Shown: positions 1 through 6,387 of the stretch, piece after piece
Layout: each line of letters starts with the position of its first letter
Numbering within the stretch: position 1 is the stretch's first letter
Source of the DNA: CAYJAD01 sp964370015
GTDB taxonomy: Bacteria > Desulfobacterota > Desulfovibrionia > Desulfovibrionales > Desulfovibrionaceae
DNA: 6,387 bases
Direction: 5' to 3'
NCBI GenBank assembly: GCA_964370015.1
Contig: CAYJHD010000106.1
Span: 1 to 6,387, forward strand
The notes under the pieces: model-generated
Database searches by the model: none
Seen by the model: the letters and a program-made list of their open reading frames with translations, nothing else
Told to the model about the DNA's origin: nothing
Translations under genes and position numbers: made by a program

Positions 1-19
1 AGTTTTTTGGAAAGGGGGT

Positions 20-60
20 CTGGGGGAAGAACCTTTTGTTCACAAAAGGTTTTCCTCCAG
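20..60. repeat. Long imperfect hairpin, possible dispersed terminator-like element
   Basis: Positions 20-38 pair with 43-60 around a TTCA loop (39-42). The inner stem AACCTTTTG/CAAAAGGTT is perfect. The outer stem CTGGGGGAA/TTCCTCCAG has one G-T wobble, and a single G (29) is bulged, giving about 18 base pairs. No uninterrupted T-run follows (TGAATTTTGT), so it is not a textbook intrinsic terminator. G-rich hairpins built on GGTCTGGGGG and AACCTTTT arms remind me of repeated intergenic hairpins in Desulfovibrio-type genomes. That comparison is from memory. It probably marks the 3' end of a gene lying left of the window. Confidence 0.6.
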
Positions 61-77
61 TGAATTTTGTCTGACTT

Positions 78-103
78 AAAGGGGTATGTTAATGCCCCTT
101 TTT
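78..103 (+). terminator. Intrinsic (rho-independent) terminator of an upstream transcript
   Basis: AAAGGGG (78-84) pairs with CCCCTTT (95-101). A wobble T-G and an A-T pair (85-86 with 93-94) extend the stem over a TGTTAA loop. Five Ts (99-103) follow the C-run. The stem-plus-T-tract layout is that of an intrinsic terminator reading rightwards. It would end a plus-strand transcript entering from left of the window and would insulate the nuclease/ATPase operon from it. Confidence 0.65.
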
Positions 104-184
104 CATGTTCTTTGAGACTGTTTTTTCTTCGTGCTTTAGCTGTAAAAAACTTGCTTTTTTTGGAGAAAAATCTAGACTTTTATT

Positions 185-193
185 TGCTATACT
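185..193 (+). promoter_or_regulatory. Candidate extended -10 promoter element for the nuclease/ATPase operon
   Basis: TGCTATACT at 185-193 matches an extended -10 (TGn plus TATACT, five of six bases of TATAAT). It sits in an AT-rich stretch (about 141-190), as expected for a sigma-70-type promoter. No good -35 hexamer lies 16-18 bases upstream, where the sequence is A-rich. A weaker alternative is TTGCTT (151-156) with TAGACT (173-178) at 16-base spacing. Transcription from TATACT would start near position 200, leaving a leader of about 80 bases that begins with the hairpin at 208-223. Confidence 0.35.
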
Positions 194-207
194 CAGCTTT
201 TTTGCCT

Positions 208-229
208 GCCCTTCATCAAGGGCCTTTTT
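208..229 (+). terminator. Terminator-like hairpin in the leader just upstream of the nuclease gene
   Basis: GCCCTT (208-213) pairs perfectly with AAGGGC (218-223) over a four-base CATC loop. It is followed by C and five Ts (225-229), the geometry of a compact intrinsic terminator. It lies between the best promoter candidate and the start codon at 282. It may be a second terminator for transcripts from the left, a leader attenuator, or a 5' stabilising stem-loop. The sequence alone does not decide between these. Confidence 0.5.
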
Positions 230-243
230 CATATGATTGGTTT

Positions 244-267
244 ACGCCTGCGAGCTTTATGAGGCGT
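244..267 (+). repeat. Small inverted repeat directly upstream of the ribosome binding site
   Basis: ACGCCT (244-249) and AGGCGT (262-267) are perfect reverse complements separated by 12 bases. The right arm ends three bases before the GGGGGAG ribosome binding site. It could be a weak leader stem that affects access to the ribosome binding site, or an operator half-site pair. A six-base repeat can also arise by chance. Confidence 0.3.
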
Positions 268-270
268 CAT

Positions 271-277
271 GGGGGAG
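271..277 (+). promoter_or_regulatory. Ribosome binding site that sets the nuclease start
   Basis: GGGGGAG ends four bases before the ATG at 282. It decides between this ATG and the only other in-frame start, a TTG at 237 that comes directly after an in-frame TGA (234-236) and has no purine-rich stretch before it. The fold motif DLHLD also falls at residues 11-15 from the ATG, as usual for this family. Confidence 0.75.
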
Positions 278-281
278 AAAT

Positions 282-1652
282 ATGTTTCCTGTACGATATA
301 TACATGCTGCTGACTTACATTTGGACGCTGCCTTTAAGGGGCTTCGTCGTCAAAACGGTTCTTTGCAAGGCTCCTTGGGAGACGTGTTGGCAAGTGCCAC
401 CTTCACTGCACTGGATAGACTTGTGACCTTGTGTGAAAGGGAAAAACCGGATTTTTTGGTGTTGGCAGGTGATATCTATAATGAGGATGATCATAGCCTT
501 AAGGCACAATTGGCTTTACGCGATGCGTGTGCTCGTTTACAAAAACTTTCCATTGCCGTGTTCATCGTACATGGCAATCACGATCCCCTTTCCTCTCGCC
601 TAAAGATGATTCAATGGCCGGAAAATACCACCATTTTTTCCGGTGAAATGGAACATCACACCGTGTATGCGCGTCCTGAAGCTTTGGAAAAAAATCCCGC
701 CTTGTCTGCTTCTCAGCCCTTGGCAGTGGTGCATGGCATAAGCCATACCTCCTCCCGCGAGGGGCGTAATTTGGCAAAGGCTTTTTCGCGCCTTGAAGGG
801 GAGCATGCCTCGGTATTTCAATTGGGCCTATTGCATTGTTCGGTGGAAAGTGCTCCGCAGGCCGACCGCTATGCGCCGTGCACCCTAGAAGATTTACAAC
901 AAACGGGCCTCGATGCTTGGGCGCTGGGGCATATACATCAGCGTTGTATTTTATCACAAAAGCCCTTTGTGGCCTATTCCGGCAACACGCAAGGCTTACA
1001 TATCAATGAAAACCACGGGCGCGGTTGCCTTTTGGTGACGGTTCAGCCTGAAATGTCTGCCTCGGGGCAGGGTTTTGAAATTACAGAGGAGTTCCATGAA
1101 CTTGGCCCTGTGGTTTGGGAAAAGGTGGATATTTCACTGGAAGGCGTGGAACAGATCACCCAAGTGGAAGAGCTCATACAAGAAGCCTTGGAAAGTGTGG
1201 CTTCTTCAGCTTCTGCGCAGTCTTTGGCCATCATGGTGCGGGTATGTTTACAGGGACACACGGCTTTGGATGGTGAATTGCGCTACCAAGATTTTTGTGC
1301 GGAATTGTGCCGTCGGATGCAGGCTCAGGGTCTAGAGCATATTTCAGCGCAATCCCCGCAAGTTGGCGGAGAACTGGTGGTGTGGCTCAAAGATATTGTG
1401 GTGGAAACATCGCCTTTGCTCGCCATGGAAGAATTACTGAAGAGGGATGACTTGCTGGGCGAAACATTACGTTTTGGCCAACAATTGCAAGAAGACATCA
1501 AAGATGGTCATGATTTTGTGCAAAGCACCTTGTCGCCCCTGTATGGGCACACGCGAGCAAAGGCCGTGTTGGTGCGTCCGGAGCAAGAAGAAGTGACGAA
1601 ACTTTTGGAAGATGCGGCACGCCTTTGTGTTGATGTTATGGAGAGCAGATAA
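282..1652 (+). CDS. SbcD/Mre11-like DNA repair exonuclease (YhaO-type metallophosphoesterase)
   Basis: This 456-residue protein is a calcineurin-like metallophosphoesterase of the SbcD/Mre11/YhaO group, expected to be a cytoplasmic metal-dependent nuclease. The metal-site motifs appear in order: D11-L-H13, G63-D64, G98-N-H-D101, H151 (VVHGISH), H185 (LLHCS) and G216-H-I-H219. The stretch just after GHIH, ending in YSGNTQGLHINE, is typical of YhaO-like proteins, where it follows the active site. From about residue 265 a less conserved C-terminal part follows, probably the capping and partner-binding region seen in Mre11-type nucleases. The catalytic set looks complete, so activity is likely. 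The gene opens an operon and ends in TAATG, sharing one base with the ATPase gene, which strongly suggests a nuclease-ATPase complex. Family assignment is firm. Substrate (DNA ends, hairpins or other structures) is inferred from SbcCD and Mre11-Rad50. Confidence 0.92.
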   Translation: MFPVRYIHAADLHLDAAFKGLRRQNGSLQGSLGDVLASATFTALDRLVTLCEREKPDFLVLAGDIYNEDDHSLKAQLALRDACARLQKLSIAVFIVHGNHDPLSSRLKMIQWPENTTIFSGEMEHHTVYARPEALEKNPALSASQPLAVVHGISHTSSREGRNLAKAFSRLEGEHASVFQLGLLHCSVESAPQADRYAPCTLEDLQQTGLDAWALGHIHQRCILSQKPFVAYSGNTQGLHINENHGRGCLLVTVQPEMSASGQGFEITEEFHELGPVVWEKVDISLEGVEQITQVEELIQEALESVASSASAQSLAIMVRVCLQGHTALDGELRYQDFCAELCRRMQAQGLEHISAQSPQVGGELVVWLKDIVVETSPLLAMEELLKRDDLLGETLRFGQQLQEDIKDGHDFVQSTLSPLYGHTRAKAVLVRPEQEEVTKLLEDAARLCVDVMESR

Positions 1653-1654
1653 TG
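1640..1654 (+). promoter_or_regulatory. Ribosome binding site and TAATG stop-start overlap (translational coupling)
   Basis: GGAGAG (1640-1645) lies inside the last codons of the nuclease gene, with eight bases between GGAG and the ATG at 1652. The nuclease stop TAA (1650-1652) and the ATPase ATG share one base. This layout allows a terminating ribosome to restart on the second gene and suggests the two subunits are made in a set ratio. Confidence 0.8.
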
Positions 1655-4600
1655 CATATTCAATCCTTTCATATAGATAATTTTGGCATCTTTTCGCAAA
1701 TTGGCGTGGAAGGCTTATCCGAAGGGCTCACCGTGTTCTTGGGTAAAAACGAAGCCGGTAAATCCACCTGTTTAGAATTTTTCCGCACCATGCTCACGGG
1801 CTATCCCCATGCGCGCAGTAAAGAAGCGCAAGCGCGCAATTATGCGCAAGTGCTTCCGGGCAAAGTGGGCAGTGCCGGTGGTTCCATGGCCTTGCATTTG
1901 GAAGATCGCGGCCTCATACACGTGACGCGCCGCCCCGAAAAAGGGCGAGATTCGCTCATCATAAGTGATGATGAAGGGCAAGCCCTGGACAGCACCTTGC
2001 TGGATTCCATATTGGCCGGCGTCACCCGTGATGTATACCGCAATGTGTTTGGCTTTTCTTTAAGCGAATTACAGGTTTTTGAAAGCCTAAAAGATGAAGG
2101 CGTGCGTCACGCCCTCTACGGGGCCAGTTTTGGCATGGGCCTGCGTTCACCGGGGGCTGTGCTTAAAGAGCTGGAAGTGCGCATGGAAAAGCTTTTCAAG
2201 GTGAAAGGTTCCACGCCTTATATCAACGATACTTTGAAGAATTTAGAAAGAGTACAAAAGGAATTGGCAGAATTAAAACGCCAATGTGCGCAATATGATG
2301 CCTTAACCCTCACCAAGAATACCTTGGAAGAAGGGCTTGCCTTGGTACGTGAGCAAAAGGCCCTTTGTGAAAAGCACAGGCGCGATGCCGAACGTCAGCT
2401 TGGTGTGTGGAAGCAGTGGGATGAATGGCGCACCATTCAAAATACCTTGGGTCGTCTTGAGCCTGTGGCAGACACTTTTCCCGAAGATGGCGCAGGGCGT
2501 TTGGAAAGGGCGCAAGTTATTTTGCAAGATGCCGCCAGACGCGAAGCCACCCAAAAAGAGCGTTATCAAAAGTTAGAAAGTAAGCGCGATAATTTGGTGG
2601 TGGATGAAAAACTTCTGGAAAAACGCGCCGTGTTGCAATCATTAAGCGAGCAAAAATCTTCTTTTCGTCAGGCAAAAGAAGGACTCATGCCGCAGACGGC
2701 CTATATTCAAAGGGCAGAGCAAGATTTGCATAAACATTTGGCGGAACTGGGGCCGGAATGGACATGTGATCGCATTCGCACCACCAATCGTTCCTTGGTG
2801 GCTCGCAGTGAATTGGAGGCCTTGGCAGGGCATATTCAAAGCACAGAGCAAGCCCATGTGGCCAATACCACGCATTTGAAAAAGGCCAATACTTCGGTGC
2901 TTGCGGCGCGTCATGCTTTGGAATTGGCAGAAAGTACGCTGGCGCATTTGCCCGTGCCCGAAGCTCTTGTCAATGATGAAGTGCGCGAAGATATGCGCCG
3001 CTCCATGAGCCATATTGAAAATAGCACCGCTGCTTTGGCAGAAAAAGAGCAAGCATCAAAGATGTTTAGGAAAACATTTCAGCGCACGCTTACGCCTTTG
3101 CACTTACGCGGACAAGAAGAAAGCCAATCCTTGGTGACCAATATTTTACCCAAGCTTGAGGCATTGCGTGATGGTCAAGAAGAGGCTTTAGCTTTGGCGC
3201 AAAAAGCTCAAGAAGCTCGTAAAAATACGCAACAAGTGGAAGCCGTGGCGGCGCAAGCTCAAGAAAATGAAGAAAATGCCCGCGGCCGTGTGGAACGCAT
3301 GCGTCAGTATTTGCGTAAAAGCGAAACGTCCACCCGTGGTCATATCGATGCCAGAGCCAAAGCCATACGCGCGTTGCGCCAATTGCATACCAATTTTTCT
3401 TTGGAAAAAGACCGCTTGGCAGAAGTGCAACAGCGCATGGACACTGCCATAGCTCCGGAGCCGGTGAAGAGTATTTTTCTCATGTTGGTGGGGGCTGTCA
3501 TTGTGGCTTGTGGTCTCACGGGCTTGGCATTACCCATATATTTTGACATGCACAGTGTGGAAATTACGCCGCGCCTAACCTTGCCCCTATCACAATGGTC
3601 TGCCTATTTGGTGGTGGTGGCCGGAGCGGCCTTTTTGGCAGGCGGTTTGCCGCGTTCGGGACCCGAGCGTAAACGTTTTGAACAAGAAATGAAGGCCCTC
3701 AATGAGCGCAAAACGGCCATGCAACTGGGTCTCACCAATGCAGAAGGGCAAATTCAAGAGCAATGTGTGCTGGCCGAAGTGACCGACTCTGACCCCATAA
3801 CCCTGGATGCTGTGGAAATTTTGCTGGAGCGCGAAAGGGAAAAATGCGCCACCGATGAGCGTATGCAATTGGACTTGCAACAATTGCAAGAGGAGCATGA
3901 AGACACCTTGGAAAAATTAAAGGTGCGCCGTCAAGAGCTCATTGCCGCGCAACAGCAAGAACAACGTGCCCTTTTGCAATGGCATGATAAACTCAGTGCT
4001 TATCATGTGGAAAAAATTCCTTCTCCCGATGCGGCGGCGGCTTTTTTTGCCAGAGTGGAAGCGGCACTGGTGGCTCAAGCTTCGGCGCAAAATATGGAAG
4101 AAGAAGTGGCTCAGCTTGCCAAAAGCATAGAAGAGCATGTGGAAAAATTGCGCTCCATAGATGCTGTAATGCACATATTGCAGGAGCAAAATCCGCCGAA
4201 AATGACGCCGAAAGAGGAGCAAAACGCTGAAGAAGCTTTGCCCATGGACTTGCAAGATGCAGAGCCGGTGGCTTCATTTAGCAGAGAGCAGATTTTCGCC
4301 GCTGTGCAAGAGGTCTTTCATATGTGTCGCGAGGCCGATGAGGCCCTTGAGCAACGCCTCAAAGCCGGTACCACCGTGCAAAATTGTACCTATAGCCTAG
4401 AGATGGCGGAAAAATCTCAAGAAGAGCTGGTGCAGGCTTTGCAAAAAAGTGAGCAAGATTTGCAAGATTCGTTGCAATCTTGGAAGTCCAGCCTTGCGGA
4501 TATGGGCATTACCATGGATATTTCCCCGCGTATGTTGCGTACTGTTCTGGAATGCATGGAAAAATGTCTCGCAGTGGAAGTGGAAATTCAGCGCCTTAAG

Positions 4601-5740
4601 GATGAAAAAGAGCGCATGGAGCAAGAGTGTCAAAGCCTTGTGCGACCCTTAGCGGAGATTTTAACCCATGCCCAAAGGCCCTTACCGCCCGCCAGTACCG
4701 CCGCTGAGCCTTATCAAGAAGATTGGTTGCAGGCTTTAGATATAGTGCTCATGGACGTGCAAGCCAGCCACGAGGCTTTACAAGGTCGTATTCAGCTGGA
4801 AGAGCAATTGGCGCACCAAGAGGAAGAAGTGCACGAAGCCAGCACCGCTGTGTTGGATGCCGAGGCCAATATTAAGCATTTACTGCGCCTAGGGCAAACG
4901 GAAAATTCTGAAGATTTCATACGTTTATCGCATGTACGCACCGAGGGCTTGGAGCTTGAGCGTCGTAAAAATGACTTGGAAGATGCCTTACGTTTGGCGG
5001 CAGGGGACAAAGATTTTCAAGAATTTTTGGATTCCTTTGCTCAGCGTGAAAAGCATGAATGTGAGCTTTTCCTTCAAGAAAAAGAGGCGCAATTGCAAGA
5101 TTTACTCAGCGAGGAGCAAGAAAAGATGCATGAGTATGCCGGCGTGAGTGCCACTTTGCACGGCCTTGAGCATGCTGATACCATGACCAAATTGCGCCAA
5201 GAAGAAAAGGACATTCAAGAAAGCTTGCATGCGGCAGGCAATGAATGGGCCACCTATGCCGTGGCTAGGCAAATGCTCTTGCAAGCCAAGCAACGCTTTG
5301 AAAAGGAGCGTCAGCCGCAAGTTATTCGCATGGCGTCGGATATTTTTGCGCAGATAACTGATCATAAATGGAAGGGCCTCACGGCATCCTTGGAAGAAAG
5401 CTCTTTGCATGTGGTGTCGCCCTTTGGTGAGCATGTGTCGCCCACCTTGCTGAGCCGTGGCACACAGGAGCAAGTGTACCTTGCCTTGCGCTTGGCTTAT
5501 ATTCGCAATCATGCCGCCCATGCCAGAGCCCTGCCGGTGATTATGGATGACGTGCTGGTGAACTTTGACCCCGAAAGAGCAGAGCGCACAGCCAAGGCCC
5601 TTTTGGATTTGAGCCAAAGCGGTAAGCGTCATCAAATTCTTTTCTTTACATGTCATCCTTACATGGCCGATATGTTGCAAGAAAACCATAGCCAGAGCAA
5701 ACGCTTCATGGTGGAAAATGCTCAAATTGTGCCGGCATAA
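1652..5740 (+). CDS. SbcC/Rad50-like coiled-coil ABC ATPase with central membrane hairpin (YhaN-type)
   Basis: This 1362-residue protein has split ABC ATPase halves joined by a long coiled coil. The N-terminal half carries Walker A G31-KNEAG-K37-S-T39, followed by a segment (about 135-170) typical of YhaN-like proteins. The C-terminal half carries the signature LSRGTQEQ (1267-1274), Walker B PVIMDD with D1299 and D1300, the D-loop NFD (1304-1306) and the switch histidine H1335 (FFTCHP). D1300 stands where many ABC ATPases have Glu, as in RecF/YhaN relatives. Two hydrophobic segments at about 608-628 and 649-666, joined by a loop of about 20 residues, sit near the middle and look like a transmembrane hairpin. 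No CxxC zinc hook exists. Arms run about 180-605 and 667-1214, with proline-rich breaks at 848-876 and 1010-1020 in the second. From memory, B. subtilis YhaN is near 960 residues, so this is a long member. It should drive the upstream nuclease by ATP-dependent opening and closing. It ends with tandem stops TAA TAG. Confidence 0.92.
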   Translation: MHIQSFHIDNFGIFSQIGVEGLSEGLTVFLGKNEAGKSTCLEFFRTMLTGYPHARSKEAQARNYAQVLPGKVGSAGGSMALHLEDRGLIHVTRRPEKGRDSLIISDDEGQALDSTLLDSILAGVTRDVYRNVFGFSLSELQVFESLKDEGVRHALYGASFGMGLRSPGAVLKELEVRMEKLFKVKGSTPYINDTLKNLERVQKELAELKRQCAQYDALTLTKNTLEEGLALVREQKALCEKHRRDAERQLGVWKQWDEWRTIQNTLGRLEPVADTFPEDGAGRLERAQVILQDAARREATQKERYQKLESKRDNLVVDEKLLEKRAVLQSLSEQKSSFRQAKEGLMPQTAYIQRAEQDLHKHLAELGPEWTCDRIRTTNRSLVARSELEALAGHIQSTEQAHVANTTHLKKANTSVLAARHALELAESTLAHLPVPEALVNDEVREDMRRSMSHIENSTAALAEKEQASKMFRKTFQRTLTPLHLRGQEESQSLVTNILPKLEALRDGQEEALALAQKAQEARKNTQQVEAVAAQAQENEENARGRVERMRQYLRKSETSTRGHIDARAKAIRALRQLHTNFSLEKDRLAEVQQRMDTAIAPEPVKSIFLMLVGAVIVACGLTGLALPIYFDMHSVEITPRLTLPLSQWSAYLVVVAGAAFLAGGLPRSGPERKRFEQEMKALNERKTAMQLGLTNAEGQIQEQCVLAEVTDSDPITLDAVEILLEREREKCATDERMQLDLQQLQEEHEDTLEKLKVRRQELIAAQQQEQRALLQWHDKLSAYHVEKIPSPDAAAAFFARVEAALVAQASAQNMEEEVAQLAKSIEEHVEKLRSIDAVMHILQEQNPPKMTPKEEQNAEEALPMDLQDAEPVASFSREQIFAAVQEVFHMCREADEALEQRLKAGTTVQNCTYSLEMAEKSQEELVQALQKSEQDLQDSLQSWKSSLADMGITMDISPRMLRTVLECMEKCLAVEVEIQRLKDEKERMEQECQSLVRPLAEILTHAQRPLPPASTAAEPYQEDWLQALDIVLMDVQASHEALQGRIQLEEQLAHQEEEVHEASTAVLDAEANIKHLLRLGQTENSEDFIRLSHVRTEGLELERRKNDLEDALRLAAGDKDFQEFLDSFAQREKHECELFLQEKEAQLQDLLSEEQEKMHEYAGVSATLHGLEHADTMTKLRQEEKDIQESLHAAGNEWATYAVARQMLLQAKQRFEKERQPQVIRMASDIFAQITDHKWKGLTASLEESSLHVVSPFGEHVSPTLLSRGTQEQVYLALRLAYIRNHAAHARALPVIMDDVLVNFDPERAERTAKALLDLSQSGKRHQILFFTCHPYMADMLQENHSQSKRFMVENAQIVPA

Positions 5741-5772
5741 TAGAGTCTATATGTGCGCATAAGCGTATGATG

Positions 5773-5811
5773 AAAGGGGAGCTTTTCTCTTATGAAAAGC
5801 TCTCTTTTTTT
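5773..5811 (+). terminator. Strong intrinsic terminator of the nuclease/ATPase operon
   Basis: GAGCTTTTC (5779-5787) pairs perfectly with GAAAAGCTC (5794-5802) over a TCTTAT loop. The stem extends outward by AAAGGG/TCTTTT-type pairs (5773-5778 with 5803-5808, two wobbles) to about 15 base pairs. A run of seven Ts (5805-5811) ends the element. It lies 32 bases after the ATPase stop and separates the operon from the transporter. The reverse orientation lacks an equal T-tract, so it acts mainly on plus-strand transcripts. Confidence 0.88.
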
Positions 5812-5852
5812 AAAGAAATGGCGTCCATTGTGGGGTCAATAAAAGGTATACG

Positions 5853-6387
5853 ATGGTTTTAACGCAAGAAATTCGCGGGCATTTGGTGGCCCTTGGCACA
5901 GTGTTTGTGTGGGGTTTAACCTTTGTTTCCACCAAGGTGTTATTGACGGATTACACGCCCTTGGAAGTGCTTTTTTTCCGCTTTATATTGGGATATTTGG
6001 CCTTGGCTATATTTTATCCGCAAGTGCTTCCCATAAAAAACTTTAAAGAAGAGCGTCTTTTCATGGGGGCGGGCTTTAGCGGCGTGACCTTGTATTTTTT
6101 GTTGGAAAATATTGCGTTAAACTATACCCTAGCATCCAATGTGGGTATCATTGTGGCCATTGCTCCCTTTTGCACGGCTTTATTGGCGCAGGTCATGCTG
6201 CGCGGCTATGCCAAGGAAAACCTCTCATGGACATTTTTCTTGGGCTTTGTGGTGGCCATGAGCGGCATAGGGCTCATTGTGTTTAATGGGGCTGTGAATT
6301 TACAGCTTAATCCCTTGGGGGATGTATTGGCCGCAGGAGCCGCCCTCACATGGGCTTTTTATTCCATATTCATGCGTATGATTGGGG
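5853..6387 (+). CDS. EamA/DMT-superfamily membrane transporter, N-terminal part (cut by window end)
   Basis: An open frame runs from the ATG at 5853 to the window edge without a stop, giving 178 residues. Six hydrophobic stretches can be read at about 10-30, 37-55, 70-90, 94-115, 126-145 and 156-177. This fits the first EamA repeat (five helices) and the start of the second. Family-like features are VWGLTF (19-24), FFRF (41-44), the ALNYTLAS/APFCTALLA region (88-112) and GDVLAAGAALTWAFYS (156-171), where the second repeat begins. Full members have about 300 residues and ten helices. They export or exchange small metabolites such as amino acids or nucleotides in the inner membrane, but the substrate cannot be told here. 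AAAAGG (5841-5846) six bases before the ATG serves as ribosome binding site. No clear promoter was found in the 41 bases after the preceding terminator. Confidence 0.88.
   Translation, partial: MVLTQEIRGHLVALGTVFVWGLTFVSTKVLLTDYTPLEVLFFRFILGYLALAIFYPQVLPIKNFKEERLFMGAGFSGVTLYFLLENIALNYTLASNVGIIVAIAPFCTALLAQVMLRGYAKENLSWTFFLGFVVAMSGIGLIVFNGAVNLQLNPLGDVLAAGAALTWAFYSIFMRMIG

Noticed and set aside
237..281. Upstream TTG start that would add 15 residues to the nuclease
   Set aside because: It has no ribosome binding site, and the added residues do not look like part of the fold. The ATG at 282 has GGGGGAG in front of it and puts the first metal motif at the usual distance.
67..426. Plus-strand open frame of 119 codons across the leader and the start of the nuclease gene
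   Set aside because: It crosses the terminator at 78-103 and the hairpin at 208-229, overlaps 145 bases of a clearly real gene in another frame, lacks a ribosome binding site and resembles no family I know.
562..957. Minus-strand open frame of 131 codons opposite the nuclease gene
   Set aside because: It lies fully inside the conserved metallophosphoesterase region, and no start signal or family features were seen.
4463..4482. Inverted repeat CAAGATT/AATCTTG inside the ATPase gene
   Set aside because: It arises from repeated LQD/LQS-type codons in coiled-coil sequence, has no T-tract and lies well inside the gene, so chance is the simplest explanation.
4553..4567. Cysteine pair C968-MEK-C972 as a possible zinc hook
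   Set aside because: The spacing is CxxxC rather than CxxC, it lies far from the centre of the coiled coil, and the centre is occupied by the hydrophobic hairpin.
5102..5725. Minus-strand open frame of 207 codons opposite the ATPase C-terminal half
   Set aside because: It is antisense to the most conserved ABC motifs. Its product is rich in His, Gln and Met with no recognisable domain, as expected for a shadow frame.
5747..5771. TATGAT at 5766-5771 and CATA/TATG inverted repeat as a promoter or operator for the transporter
   Set aside because: No -35 element lies at a suitable distance, and any transcript from it would run straight into the strong terminator at 5773-5811.
5818..5862. Short 14-codon frame overlapping the transporter start, as a leader peptide
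   Set aside because: It has no ribosome binding site and no attenuator-like structure after it, and such short frames are expected by chance.

Overview
The window looks like ordinary chromosome from a bacterium of medium GC (coding regions judged by eye at roughly half GC, with an AT-rich leader; not computed). The organism cannot be fixed from these genes. A long GGGGGTCTGGGGG/AACCTTTTG hairpin at the left edge resembles hairpins I associate with Desulfovibrio-type genomes (Desulfovibrionaceae), and that is the best taxonomic hint. It is a tentative inference. No mobile element, CRISPR array, tRNA or rRNA gene was seen.

Layout. Positions 1-281 hold no convincing gene. They contain a strong hairpin (20-60), a classical intrinsic terminator (78-103), an AT-rich stretch with an extended -10 promoter candidate (185-193), a second terminator-like hairpin (208-229) and a small inverted repeat next to the ribosome binding site. 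A two-gene operon follows. Gene 1 (282-1652) is an SbcD/Mre11-type metallophosphoesterase of the YhaO kind. Gene 2 (1652-5740) is a 1362-residue SbcC/Rad50-type ABC ATPase of the YhaN kind. The two overlap by one base (TAATG). A strong intrinsic terminator at 5773-5811 closes the operon. The window ends inside a third plus-strand gene (5853 to beyond 6387), an EamA/DMT-family membrane transporter.

How the genes work together. The nuclease and ATPase should form a Mre11-Rad50-like complex that processes DNA ends or structured DNA under ATP control. The ATPase lacks the CxxC zinc hook used by SbcC/Rad50 to join coiled-coil tips. At the middle of its coiled coil it carries two hydrophobic helices (about 608-628 and 649-666) that look like a membrane hairpin, so the complex is probably tethered to the inner membrane. 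This architecture is known in outline for YhaN-like proteins, but its function is poorly understood. It is the most interesting content of the window. The transporter lies behind a terminator and shows no functional link to the pair.
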